A DNA stretch of 64,000 nt from Acidimicrobiaceae bacterium (GTDB lineage: Bacteria > Actinomycetota > Acidimicrobiia > Acidimicrobiales > RAAP-2): NCBI GenBank assembly GCA_003161575.1, contig PMOE01000072.1, positions 45,573-109,572 of the forward strand, read 5' to 3'. The position numbers and the translations under genes are program-made. Positions 53,452-64,000 of the stretch are shown one piece after another (within the stretch, counting starts at the first letter, position 1; each line of letters begins with the position of its first letter). Under the pieces are notes generated by a model. That model was not told the DNA's origin. It saw nothing but the letters and a program-made list of their open reading frames with translations, and did not search any database.

Positions 53452-54347
53452 GTGCCCCGGGCCGGGGCATCACCTACCCCGAGCCTGGGCATCTCGGCTT
53501 GTAGTTCGGCAACTGTCCAGCGGTCCGACTTCTCGATGGTGTCCCCCATCGTCCAGTTCGTAAATGTGCGTACGGTGCCGCCTTGGACAAAGAACACCCG
53601 ACCGGTGGCCGGACACCCCTCGGTCGCCAGATAGGCGACCAGCGGGGAGATGTTGGCGGGGTTCCACACGTCGAACTGGTCCTCGCCGGGCGCCTTGACG
53701 ATGTCGGACAATCCCGGCGTCGACTCGGTCATGCGGGTCCGCGCCGCTGGGGCGATGGCGTTGACCCGCACGCCATAACGGATCAGCTCTTGGGCCGCGA
53801 TGACCGTGAAGGCACCGAGGCCGGCCTTGGCCGCCCCATAGTTGGTCTGGCCCGGATTCCCGAGCAGCCCCGACGTCGACGAGGTGTTGATCACCGCCGC
53901 TTTCACTTCCCGGCCGGCCTTGGACTGCTCGCGCCAGTAAGCCGCGGCGTGGCGGGTAGGGACGAAATGACCCTTGAGGTGGACGTGGATGACGCTGTCC
54001 CAATCCTCTTCGGTCATGTTGACGAGCACCCGGTCGCGCAGGATCCCGGCGTTGTTCACCAGCACGTGCAGCTCGCCGAAGGCGTCGACGGCCGAGTCGA
54101 TCAGGCGCTTCCCCCCGGCCCAGTCCGCCACATCGTCATCGTTGGCGATGGCCTCGCCCCCGGCAGCGGTGATCTCGGCCACCACCTGTTCGGCCGCGGT
54201 GCGGTCGTCGCCGGACCCGTCGACCGCTCCACCGAGATCGTTGACCACGACCTTGGCCCCTTCGGCGGCGAAGAGCAGGGCGTGCTCTCGCCCGATGCCC
54301 CGTCCCGCCCCGGTGATGATGGCCACGCGCCCGTCGAGTGCACCCAT
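53448..54347 (-). CDS. Short-chain dehydrogenase/reductase (Hsd4A-like)
   Basis: 299-residue SDR: TGAGRGIG cofactor motif, VNNAGILRDRVLVNMTEEDWDSVIHVHLKGHF, catalytic Ser in NTSSTSG and YGAAK. NDLGGAVDGSG and GNPGQTNYGAAK strongly recall the steroid/hydroxyacyl-CoA SDRs such as mycobacterial Hsd4A (Rv3502c) and MFE-2-like enzymes. It resembles the SDR at 1498-2406 but is closer to that group. ATG at 54347 fits the family start; an upstream start adds 13 odd residues. No KstR-like operator was seen. Confidence 0.87.
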   Translation of the reverse strand: MGALDGRVAIITGAGRGIGREHALLFAAEGAKVVVNDLGGAVDGSGDDRTAAEQVVAEITAAGGEAIANDDDVADWAGGKRLIDSAVDAFGELHVLVNNAGILRDRVLVNMTEEDWDSVIHVHLKGHFVPTRHAAAYWREQSKAGREVKAAVINTSSTSGLLGNPGQTNYGAAKAGLGAFTVIAAQELIRYGVRVNAIAPAARTRMTESTPGLSDIVKAPGEDQFDVWNPANISPLVAYLATEGCPATGRVFFVQGGTVRTFTNWTMGDTIEKSDRWTVAELQAEMPRLGVGDAPARGT

Positions 54348-54458
54348 GGGTTCGTTTGCTCCTGTCTGCCGGCCGCGACGGTTCACACCTCGGTGAGGGG
54401 AGTCCTGCCGATTGTCAGCCCAGGGTAGTTGGGGTACCGGCCGGGTCGCGCCGGGGCC

Positions 54459-54767
54459 TCAGCGACGCCCAAAGCGCCGGAACCACCAGTTCGGGTCCCG
54501 GGCGTGGGCGTGGAAGTGGTCGGGAATCTGGCGCATCACCCGGTCGAGCGACCAACCGTCGGCTCCGAACCGCTCGTCGGCCACTCTCGAGAGCTCGACC
54601 ACCATGTGCTCGAGCGCCTCGGCCGACGGATCGGCGCTGTGCACCTTCCACACCACCATGGGGACATCACAGATCTCGCAGTCCGCCACCCAGCAGACCT
54701 CGTCTTCGTGGTGCCACGGTGTGATGCGCGCCGCCTCGCAGAGGTCGCACCCCGGCGGCGTCACCAT
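54459..54767 (-). CDS. Small conserved protein with two CxxC pairs
   Basis: 102 residues. CDLCEAARITPWHHEDEVCWVADCEIC gives two C-x-x-C pairs separated by an extra Cys, a layout suited to Zn2+ binding, then HMVVELSRVADERFGADGW and an aromatic C-terminus (DPNWWFRRFGRR). I recall similar proteins in Actinomycetota without a proven function; a link to HIT-like proteins is possible because of the E-H-M-V-V-E-L helix. 46 bp before the end of the kinase gene on the same strand. Confidence 0.7.
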   Translation of the reverse strand: MVTPPGCDLCEAARITPWHHEDEVCWVADCEICDVPMVVWKVHSADPSAEALEHMVVELSRVADERFGADGWSLDRVMRQIPDHFHAHARDPNWWFRRFGRR

Positions 54768-54813
54768 CCTTCGCCAGTGGAGGGGCCCGCCGGGGCCCGA
54801 AGGCCGGGAGCGC

Positions 54814-56802
54814 TCACTGGGTGTACAAGTTGACGGTGCTGCCCTCGAGGACCGACTGGCCAGACAGGGGCGCGGTGGTGAACACGGTGCCCGCGGCCGG
54901 ACCGTAGACCTGTCCGACAGTGAGACCGGCCCCTTGGAGGGCGTTCGCGGCGGTACTCACGCTGTCGCCGGTGACGTTGGGAATGTTGACCATCGGTGGG
55001 CCCGTCGAAAGGGTGACGGTCACCGTGGTGCCCGGGGGCACCGGCGTGCCGGCCGCAGGGGTGGTCCCGATCACCTGGCCGGCCGGGACGGTCGCAGACG
55101 CTTGGGCGGTGCCCTGGGTGGACTTCAACCCGGCTCCTTGCAACGCGGCGGAAGCCTGGCCGTAGGAGCCGTCGCCGGCGACCGAGGGGACCGGGATCGG
55201 GGCCACCCCCTTGGAGATGGCGATCAGGATGGTGCCACCGTAGAGGGCGGTCTTCGGGTCCAGCTGGTTGTTGTAGGACCAGTTGAGGACCTGGCCGCTC
55301 GGCACAGTGGCGCTGAAGGCCTGCAACTGGGGGCACGCAGCCTTGAGGTGGACCGTGGCCAGCAGCCGGCTCGCCCCGGGGCAGCCGAGCCCGGCGAGGG
55401 AGGGCACGGGGACCGGCGGGGGGCCTTTGGAGGCGACAACGTGGACCGTGCTGCCCTGCTTGAGGGAGGCCGTGGCCCGGGGTTGCTGGGAGGCGACCCG
55501 GCCGACGGGAACCGACGTCGAGTAGGCCGGGGGGCTGACGGCCATGGTCAGGTGATGCTGGGTGATCGCGTGTCGGGCGGCGGCAATGGTCTTGCCCGTC
55601 AGCGCGGGGACCGACCGGGTCGGGGTGAACACCTTTTCCTGGTTCGCCACCGCCACACCGACCGCCACCGCCACGACCAGGACGACGGCGCCGAGGACCC
55701 ACGGCCACCGGGGCCGGCGGCGGCGGGCGATGACCGGGGCCGCGGGTGAACCGCCCCTCGGCGCGACGGCGGGGGCGGGAGTGAGGACGAGATCGGCCAC
55801 CTCAATGTCGAAGACCTCTTCGGGCGAGGCTGCAGCAACGGTGGTGGTGTCGTCTGCGAAGCGACGGGTGAAGTTCGGCACGATCGCGGTGACATCGTCG
55901 GCAACAGGGCCAGGCACCGGGGCATAGCGCCGGGACGGATCGCCCGAGTCGATCCGCATCGGCAGTGGGGCGGCGGGCGGCAGGGAGGCACCGATGGCCT
56001 CCAGCCGGGCGGCCAAGCCGGCCGCAGTCAGGCGGGCTTCGGCGTCGGGGGCGGCGGCTCGGGCCAGCACGTCGTCGAGCCGTCCGAGTGCGGGGTGGCG
56101 GGGCAGGGTGGCGCCCACCCTGGCCATGAGGGTGCCGAGCGTGGTGTCCGAGACAAAGGGCACATCACCGGTCAGGCACTCATAGAGCACGAGGGCGAGC
56201 GAGTAGACGTCGGCCCGTCCGTCCACCCGACGGCCCTCGGCCTGTTCGGGCGACGCGTAGCGAGCAGTACCGACCATGGCTCCGGCCGGTTCGGTCCACG
56301 CGGCTTCGGCCAGGGCCCGGGCCACACCGAAGTCGGCGATACGCACCCGCCCCTCTTCGTCGAAGAGGAGGTTGGCCGGTTTGATGTCGCGGTGGACCAA
56401 CCCGCGGGCGTGTGCGTACGCCAGCCCGTGGGCCACCTCGACGCCGAGCTGGGTCGCCTGGGCGTCACTTAAGCGGAAGTCTCGGTCAAGGATGTCGCGC
56501 AAGCTGCCACCGTGGAGGTACTCGAGGACCAGATACGGGCCGTCGGTGTCCTCACCCCAGTCAAAGACACGCAACACGTTGGGATGGTTGAGCTGGGCCA
56601 CCGCCCGGGCCTCGGCCCCGAACCGTTTGAGGAACGACTCATCATTCACCAGGGCCGGCTGGAGGACCTTGACTGCGACGCGACGCTGAAGCGACACATC
56701 TTCGGCCAAAAAGACGTGCGCAGAGGCACCGGTGCCGAGGGCGGAGACCAGCCGGTACCGCTTCCCGAGAACCCGGCCGATGGAGTCGGAGATGAGGGGC
56801 AT
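54814..56802 (-). CDS. Ser/Thr protein kinase with PASTA domains (PknB-like)
   Basis: Membrane-spanning Hanks-type kinase of 662 residues. Kinase domain at about 15-275: LGTGASAHVFLAED, Lys in VAVKVLQPA, HRDIKPANLL, DFGVA and ASPEQ. A juxtamembrane acidic linker precedes one TM helix (PWVLGAVVLVVAVAVGVAVA, about 380-400) and four extracellular PASTA repeats that bind peptidoglycan fragments. The second PASTA has two Cys. The start at 56802 is preferred to one 69 bp upstream because the kinase domain begins immediately. Unlike typical pknB it is next to ligA, not in the ftsW-pbp cluster. Confidence 0.92.
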   Translation of the reverse strand: MPLISDSIGRVLGKRYRLVSALGTGASAHVFLAEDVSLQRRVAVKVLQPALVNDESFLKRFGAEARAVAQLNHPNVLRVFDWGEDTDGPYLVLEYLHGGSLRDILDRDFRLSDAQATQLGVEVAHGLAYAHARGLVHRDIKPANLLFDEEGRVRIADFGVARALAEAAWTEPAGAMVGTARYASPEQAEGRRVDGRADVYSLALVLYECLTGDVPFVSDTTLGTLMARVGATLPRHPALGRLDDVLARAAAPDAEARLTAAGLAARLEAIGASLPPAAPLPMRIDSGDPSRRYAPVPGPVADDVTAIVPNFTRRFADDTTTVAAASPEEVFDIEVADLVLTPAPAVAPRGGSPAAPVIARRRRPRWPWVLGAVVLVVAVAVGVAVANQEKVFTPTRSVPALTGKTIAAARHAITQHHLTMAVSPPAYSTSVPVGRVASQQPRATASLKQGSTVHVVASKGPPPVPVPSLAGLGCPGASRLLATVHLKAACPQLQAFSATVPSGQVLNWSYNNQLDPKTALYGGTILIAISKGVAPIPVPSVAGDGSYGQASAALQGAGLKSTQGTAQASATVPAGQVIGTTPAAGTPVPPGTTVTVTLSTGPPMVNIPNVTGDSVSTAANALQGAGLTVGQVYGPAAGTVFTTAPLSGQSVLEGSTVNLYTQ

Positions 56803-56905
56803 TGAGCGCTTCCAGGCTACTTCGTGCGTACGTGAATTGAAGTGATCACGGCCCTGGGCCTCGTGGGCCATCTTTCAGGGCGAACGGACCCACAACTCGG
56901 CCTCG

Positions 56906-60117
<3,212 letters not shown>

Positions 60118-60173
60118 GCCCGAAGTTTGGCACCTGGGCGGGGCGGCGCGGTCCTCGCCCCGGCTTCGGGTCT

Positions 60174-61367
60174 TCAGCGGCGCAGCCGGGCGACCGCGGC
60201 GGGAACTGTCGCCAAAGCGCGATCGACGTCTTCGTCGGTGCTCGAGTGCCCGAGGGTGAACCGGATCGCACTCGCCGCTTCTGGCGCGGGCACCCCCATG
60301 GCCACCAGCACGTGGCTCGGTTCGAGAGCCCCGCTGGCGCACGCCGCGCCGGCCGACGCGCAAATACCGGCATCGTCGAGGAGGACCAGCAACTCCTCTT
60401 GCTCGCAGCCGGCAAAACGCAGGTGGCAGTGCCCGGACAGGACGCGGTCCCGGTCGGCGCTCTCGAGCGAGTCACCAATGGAGCCGAGCAACCCGTCGGC
60501 CAGCCGGTCGCGCAGGCCCGCCACCCGCTTTTCTTCGCTGATCCGTTCACGGGCGCAGAGTTCGAGTGCGGTGGCCAGGCCGATCGCGCCGGCGACGTCG
60601 TGGGTGCCGCTGCGTCGCTCGCGCTCTTGACCACCCCCGAAGAAAATGGGTGCGAGCGGGGTCCCCTCTCGCACCACAAGGGCGCCGACCCCCTTCGGAC
60701 CGCCGATCTTGTGGGCACTGACCGAGACGAGATCGGCGTCGGCGGTGGCGGTGGCCACGTCGAGGTAGGCCACTGCTTGGATGGCGTCGGTGTGCACCGT
60801 CGCCGCCGGAGCGTGGTGGCGGACCAACCGGGCGACGGCACCGACCGGCTGGACCGTCCCCACCTCGTTGTTGGCGAGCATGACCGACACAAAGCACACC
60901 TCTGGCCCCAAGAGCCGGGCCAACGCCTCCAGGTCGACCACGCCGTTGCGGTCGACCGGAGCCTCACGGAGCTCGCGCGGTGGGACCCCAAGCACCCGAC
61001 CGTTGCTCAGCGCCCGGCACGGCTCGAGTACGGCTGCGTGTTCGATGGCGCTGCAGACGATCACCCCGAGCTCACCCTGCTCGGCCTGGGCGGCCACCGC
61101 GCCTACGACGGCCAGGTTGTCCGCTTCGGTCCCGCCGCCGGTGAAGACCACCTCGGCCGGTACGGCACCGAGGGCGGCGGCCACCAGTTCACGGGCCTCT
61201 TCCAACGCCTGGCGGGCCTGGCGGGCCAGGCGGTGGCTGCCCGACGCGTTGCCGTAACGCTGGGCGGCGAAGGGAGCCATGGCCTGGGCTACCTCGGGGC
61301 GCACCGGGGTGGACGAGGCGTGATCGAGGTAGGTGATCGGCGGATCGGCGTCAGCCGCCTCGTTCAT
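60174..61367 (-). CDS. Cysteine desulfurase (IscS/NifS type)
   Basis: PLP enzyme releasing persulfide sulfur from cysteine. 397 residues: YLDHASSTPVRPEVAQAM start, PLP Lys in SAHKIGGPKGVGALVV, RSGTHDVAG and the active Cys in SAGAACASGALEPSHVL. The loop length fits group I (IscS-like). The next gene downstream is mnmA, so it probably supplies sulfur for tRNA thiolation. Its ATG overlaps the stop of the aldehyde dehydrogenase by 4 bp. Confidence 0.93.
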   Translation of the reverse strand: MNEAADADPPITYLDHASSTPVRPEVAQAMAPFAAQRYGNASGSHRLARQARQALEEARELVAAALGAVPAEVVFTGGGTEADNLAVVGAVAAQAEQGELGVIVCSAIEHAAVLEPCRALSNGRVLGVPPRELREAPVDRNGVVDLEALARLLGPEVCFVSVMLANNEVGTVQPVGAVARLVRHHAPAATVHTDAIQAVAYLDVATATADADLVSVSAHKIGGPKGVGALVVREGTPLAPIFFGGGQERERRSGTHDVAGAIGLATALELCARERISEEKRVAGLRDRLADGLLGSIGDSLESADRDRVLSGHCHLRFAGCEQEELLVLLDDAGICASAGAACASGALEPSHVLVAMGVPAPEAASAIRFTLGHSSTDEDVDRALATVPAAVARLRR

Positions 61368-62728
61368 GCGATCCAGACCCCCTTGGCGTTGCAGAACTCT
61401 TTGATGCCGAGCTCGGAGAGTTCCCGACCGTAGCCGGAACGCTTGATCCCGCCGAAGGGCATCTCGGGCGTGGAGGCCACCATGGCGTTGACGAAGACCT
61501 GTCCCGCGTCGATCTCGTCGATGAACCGCTGGCGTTCTGAGTCCTCTGTGGTCCACACACTCGCCCCGAGTCCGTAGACCGTGGCGTTGGCCAGGGCTAT
61601 CGCCTCGTCGAGACCGGTGGCAGATTCAACCACCGCGACCGGGCCGAAGACCTCCTCGGAAAAGACCCGCATTTCTTTGCTTACCCCGCTCAGCACCGTC
61701 GGCGGGTAGTAGAACCCCGGACCGTTCGGGACCTCGGCCCCGCATCCCACGGCTGCTCCCTTGTCGATGGCGTCGTCGACTTGGGCGACCACCTCGTGGC
61801 GTTGGGCCGCCGAATTGAGCGGACCCACGTTGGTGGCGGGGTCCATCGGGTCCCCCACCACCAACGCGGCCATACCCGCGCAGAAACGCTCGTAGAACTC
61901 CTCGTAGATCGATCTGTCGATGATGAACCGCTTGGCCGCGATGCAGGACTGCCCCGCATTCTGGGTGCGGGCGGTGACCGCCGTCGACACCGCCTGGTCG
62001 AGGTCGGCCGACGGCATCACCACGAAGGGGTCAGATCCGCCGAGTTCGAGCACGCATTTTTTCAGCGCGTCGCCCGCCGCGGCGCCCACCGACTGGCCGG
62101 CCCGCTCGCTCCCGGTCAAGGTGACCGCGGCGATCCGGTCGTCGGCGATGACCGCGGCCACGTCTTTGGACTCGATCAGCAAGGTGGTGAAGGCCCCGTC
62201 GGGATAGCCGGCCCGGCGAAACACGTCTTCGAGCACGAGCGCGGTCTGGGGCACGTTCGACGCGTGCTTGAGAAGGCCGACATTGCCGACCATCAGGGCC
62301 GGCGCGGCGAAGCGGATCACCTGCCACATGGGGAAATTCCAGGGCATGATGGCCAGCACCGGACCGAGCGGCTGATAACGCACCAGGCTCTTGGTGGCCG
62401 AGGACTCGATCTCTTGGTCGGCCAGCAAGGACTCGGCGTGTTCGGCGAACCAGCGCAGGGCCAGCGCGCACTTGGAGACCTCGCCCTTGGCCGAGGCGAA
62501 GGTCTTGCCCATTTCCGTCGTGACGACGCGGGCCACGTCGGGCACTTCTGCTTCCAACAAGTCGGCCGCAGTGATCATGAGACGGGCCCGCTCGGCAAAG
62601 GTCGTTCTGCGGAACTGGGCGAAGGTTTCGGCGGCTTGGGCCAGGCGCGCCTCCACCTCCTCGGGCGTGTGGCTGTCGAAGGTCTTCTCGATCTCGCCGG
62701 TCGCCGGGTTGGTTGTGGTGAAGGACAT
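61364..62728 (-). CDS. gabD1: Succinate-semialdehyde dehydrogenase (NADP+), GabD1-like
   Basis: 454-residue aldehyde dehydrogenase. NPATGEIEKTFDSHTPEEVEARL opening, IMPWNFPMWQVIRFAAPALMVGNVGLLKHASNVPQTAL, the Glu general base in VLELGGSDPFVVM and the nucleophile Cys in QNAGQSCIAAKRFI closely match mycobacterial GabD1. It oxidises succinic semialdehyde to succinate. The ATG at 62728 is fixed by the family N-terminus. Coupled to the cysteine desulfurase without a known functional link. Confidence 0.9.
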   Translation of the reverse strand: MSFTTTNPATGEIEKTFDSHTPEEVEARLAQAAETFAQFRRTTFAERARLMITAADLLEAEVPDVARVVTTEMGKTFASAKGEVSKCALALRWFAEHAESLLADQEIESSATKSLVRYQPLGPVLAIMPWNFPMWQVIRFAAPALMVGNVGLLKHASNVPQTALVLEDVFRRAGYPDGAFTTLLIESKDVAAVIADDRIAAVTLTGSERAGQSVGAAAGDALKKCVLELGGSDPFVVMPSADLDQAVSTAVTARTQNAGQSCIAAKRFIIDRSIYEEFYERFCAGMAALVVGDPMDPATNVGPLNSAAQRHEVVAQVDDAIDKGAAVGCGAEVPNGPGFYYPPTVLSGVSKEMRVFSEEVFGPVAVVESATGLDEAIALANATVYGLGASVWTTEDSERQRFIDEIDAGQVFVNAMVASTPEMPFGGIKRSGYGRELSELGIKEFCNAKGVWIA

Positions 62729-62808
62729 GGGACGATTCTTACCCGCCCGAGGCCCTTGGGGTTCGTGCCCCCGACGGTGCCACCGCACCGACCCCTCTTG
62801 CGACAGAT

Positions 62809-64000
62809 TCAGTCGTCGGTCCCCAGCCCGAGATGTTCGGGCACCGCCCGGCGGAGCAGCTTGCCCGTGGCGGTGTGGGGAAGGTCGGCCACCATCAGAT
62901 ACTGCTTCGGGCGTTTGTAGGGGGCGAGGCGCTGCGACGCCTCGGCCCGCACGGTGGCGATGTCGAGCCCCGGCCCGACGACCGCCGCACACACCCGTTG
63001 CCCCCAGGTCTCGTCGGGGAGGGCGAATACCGCCACCTCGGCCACCCCGGGGACTTCGGCGAGCACCGCTTCGACCTCGGCCGGGTAGACGTTGACCCCC
63101 CCGGTGATGATCAGGTCGTGACGTCGACCGGACAAGAAGAGATACCCCTGCGCATCGAGGTGCCCGACGTCACCCACGCTGAAGGCGTCGCCACGCCAGG
63201 CCGCGAGGGTGGCCGCTTCGTCGCCGAAGTAGGAGAACCGGGCGAACGGCGGAACCGTGCACCAGATCGTCCCGACCCCGGTGGTCTCGGCTCGAGGGCC
63301 ACGGAGCCCGAGAGATGGCCCGTCGTCGTCGCCTGCCGGGTCTTCGATGGAGAGCACCCGCCCGGGTCGGGCCCGCCCGACGGTGCCCGGACGGGCCAGC
63401 CACTCCTCGGGCGAGCAGGCCGTGAACTGGCCTTCGGTGGCGCCGTAGAACTCCCAGAGCGCGGGCGGTGCGACTCGTGTCATGGCGGCCCGCTTGAGCA
63501 CCGGTGGACACGGGGCCCCGGCATGGGCGAGGAGCCGGAGCGAGCCGAAGCGCTCGTCGGCCCCGAGATCCGCCAAGGCCAGCAGCCTCTGGAGGTGGGT
63601 CGGCACCAAAAACGCCGTGGTCGGTCGGTGCTGGCGCAGCACGCCGAGGGCGCAGGAGGCGTCATATTGAGAAAGGATGACCACAGATCCGCCGCGCAAC
63701 ACGGTGCCCGCAGCGAAGCGGATCGACACGGTGTGATACATCGGCGAGCACACCATGTGCAGGTCGCCAGCGTCGAATCCCCACTGGTCGGCCTCGTCGT
63801 CAAAAACCTCTTGGGCCCGTCGGTCGTCCCAAATACCCGTGGTCACCCCTTTCGGGTGACCGGTGGTCCCCGAGCTGTAGTGCATCGGCCGGGTCAACGG
63901 GTATTGAGCGAGGTCGGCCGGGGGCCCGGCCAACACAGCGGCCAGTGCGGCTCGGTCGAACACGCGCAGCGACGGCTCGGCGTCGGCCACCAGCAGGTCC
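62809..64000 (-). CDS. Acyl-CoA synthetase, C-terminal part (5' end outside window)
   Basis: About 397 residues of an AMP-forming acyl-CoA synthetase; the frame is open at the window edge, so the N-terminal domain is missing from view. MHYSSGTTGHPKGV is the ATP-binding motif, WEFYGATEGQFT the adenylation motif, GDVGHLDAQGYLFLSGRRHD the hinge, and the C-terminal Lys is in ATGKLLRR. It resembles the FadD-type enzyme at 2597-4150 in pattern (same M/H-Y-S/T-S-G-T-T-G form). Substrate not inferable. Confidence 0.9.
   Translation of the reverse strand, partial: DLLVADAEPSLRVFDRAALAAVLAGPPADLAQYPLTRPMHYSSGTTGHPKGVTTGIWDDRRAQEVFDDEADQWGFDAGDLHMVCSPMYHTVSIRFAAGTVLRGGSVVILSQYDASCALGVLRQHRPTTAFLVPTHLQRLLALADLGADERFGSLRLLAHAGAPCPPVLKRAAMTRVAPPALWEFYGATEGQFTACSPEEWLARPGTVGRARPGRVLSIEDPAGDDDGPSLGLRGPRAETTGVGTIWCTVPPFARFSYFGDEAATLAAWRGDAFSVGDVGHLDAQGYLFLSGRRHDLIITGGVNVYPAEVEAVLAEVPGVAEVAVFALPDETWGQRVCAAVVGPGLDIATVRAEASQRLAPYKRPKQYLMVADLPHTATGKLLRRAVPEHLGLGTDD

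Noticed and set aside
54348-54458. Search for a KstR-like operator before the Hsd4A-like SDR
   Set aside because: No matching palindrome was found despite the steroid-type protein.

Overview
The window is high-GC DNA (except around 13.9-19 kb) with tightly packed genes, many 4-bp ATGA/GTGA overlaps and frequent GTG starts. A GatCAB amidotransferase, a PASTA kinase, an actinobacterial-type LeuA, mycobacterial-type FadA5/EchA19 and GabD1 relatives and a KstR-like operator all point to Actinomycetota. An uncultured or little-studied Acidimicrobiia-like lineage is my best guess, but that is inference; there is no rRNA or other phylogenetic marker here.

Layout. 0-1.4 kb: end of an NlpC/P60 hydrolase and a divergent lgt. 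1.5-9.9 kb: a lipid/steroid side-chain beta-oxidation block (SDR, acyl-CoA synthetase, hotdog thioesterase, EchA19-like hydratase, FadA5-like thiolase, acyl-CoA dehydrogenase, epoxide-hydrolase-like protein, one unknown). Three copies of a TAGAAC-N2-GTTCTA-type operator tie this block together. 9.9-13.8 kb: cimA-ilvE-leuB on the minus strand behind an attenuator. 13.9-19 kb: an A+T-richer surface-polysaccharide island (flippase, GT2, methyltransferase, sugar aminotransferase plus NeuD-like acyltransferase), followed by a GT2-GT4 fusion. 21.5-24 kb: greA-leuC-leuD. 24-28.3 kb: adenine deaminase, a GNAT and leuA with its attenuator. 28.4-34 kb: membrane protein, tiny one-TM protein, serA, an aspartate aminotransferase and serC. 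34-36 kb: a secreted beta-helix protein. 36-39.7 kb: ilvBNC with its attenuator. 39.9-43.9 kb: glycosyltransferase, lipoprotein, ilvD and a frameshifted MMPL remnant. 43.9-48 kb: hydrolase-gatC-gatA-gatB. 48-52 kb: SCP2 protein, O-antigen-ligase-like protein and a sugar-phosphate transferase. 51.8-64 kb: MFS exporter, SDR, small Cys protein, PASTA kinase, ligA, mnmA, cysteine desulfurase, succinate-semialdehyde dehydrogenase and the end of an acyl-CoA synthetase.

How it works together. All ten genes for Val, Leu and citramalate-derived Ile synthesis (ilvBNCDE, leuABCD, cimA) lie within about 34 kb in several transcription units. Three of these units are preceded by short leader peptides with branched-chain codons (LLL; VVII; I,L,V,L,V), a GC-rich hairpin touching or next to the leader stop codon, and a terminator. 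The three leaders share the same promoter-to-start geometry. These attenuators and the KstR-like operators built into -10 boxes are the strongest regulatory signals in the window. No tRNA, rRNA, CRISPR array, insertion sequence or replication origin was recognised.
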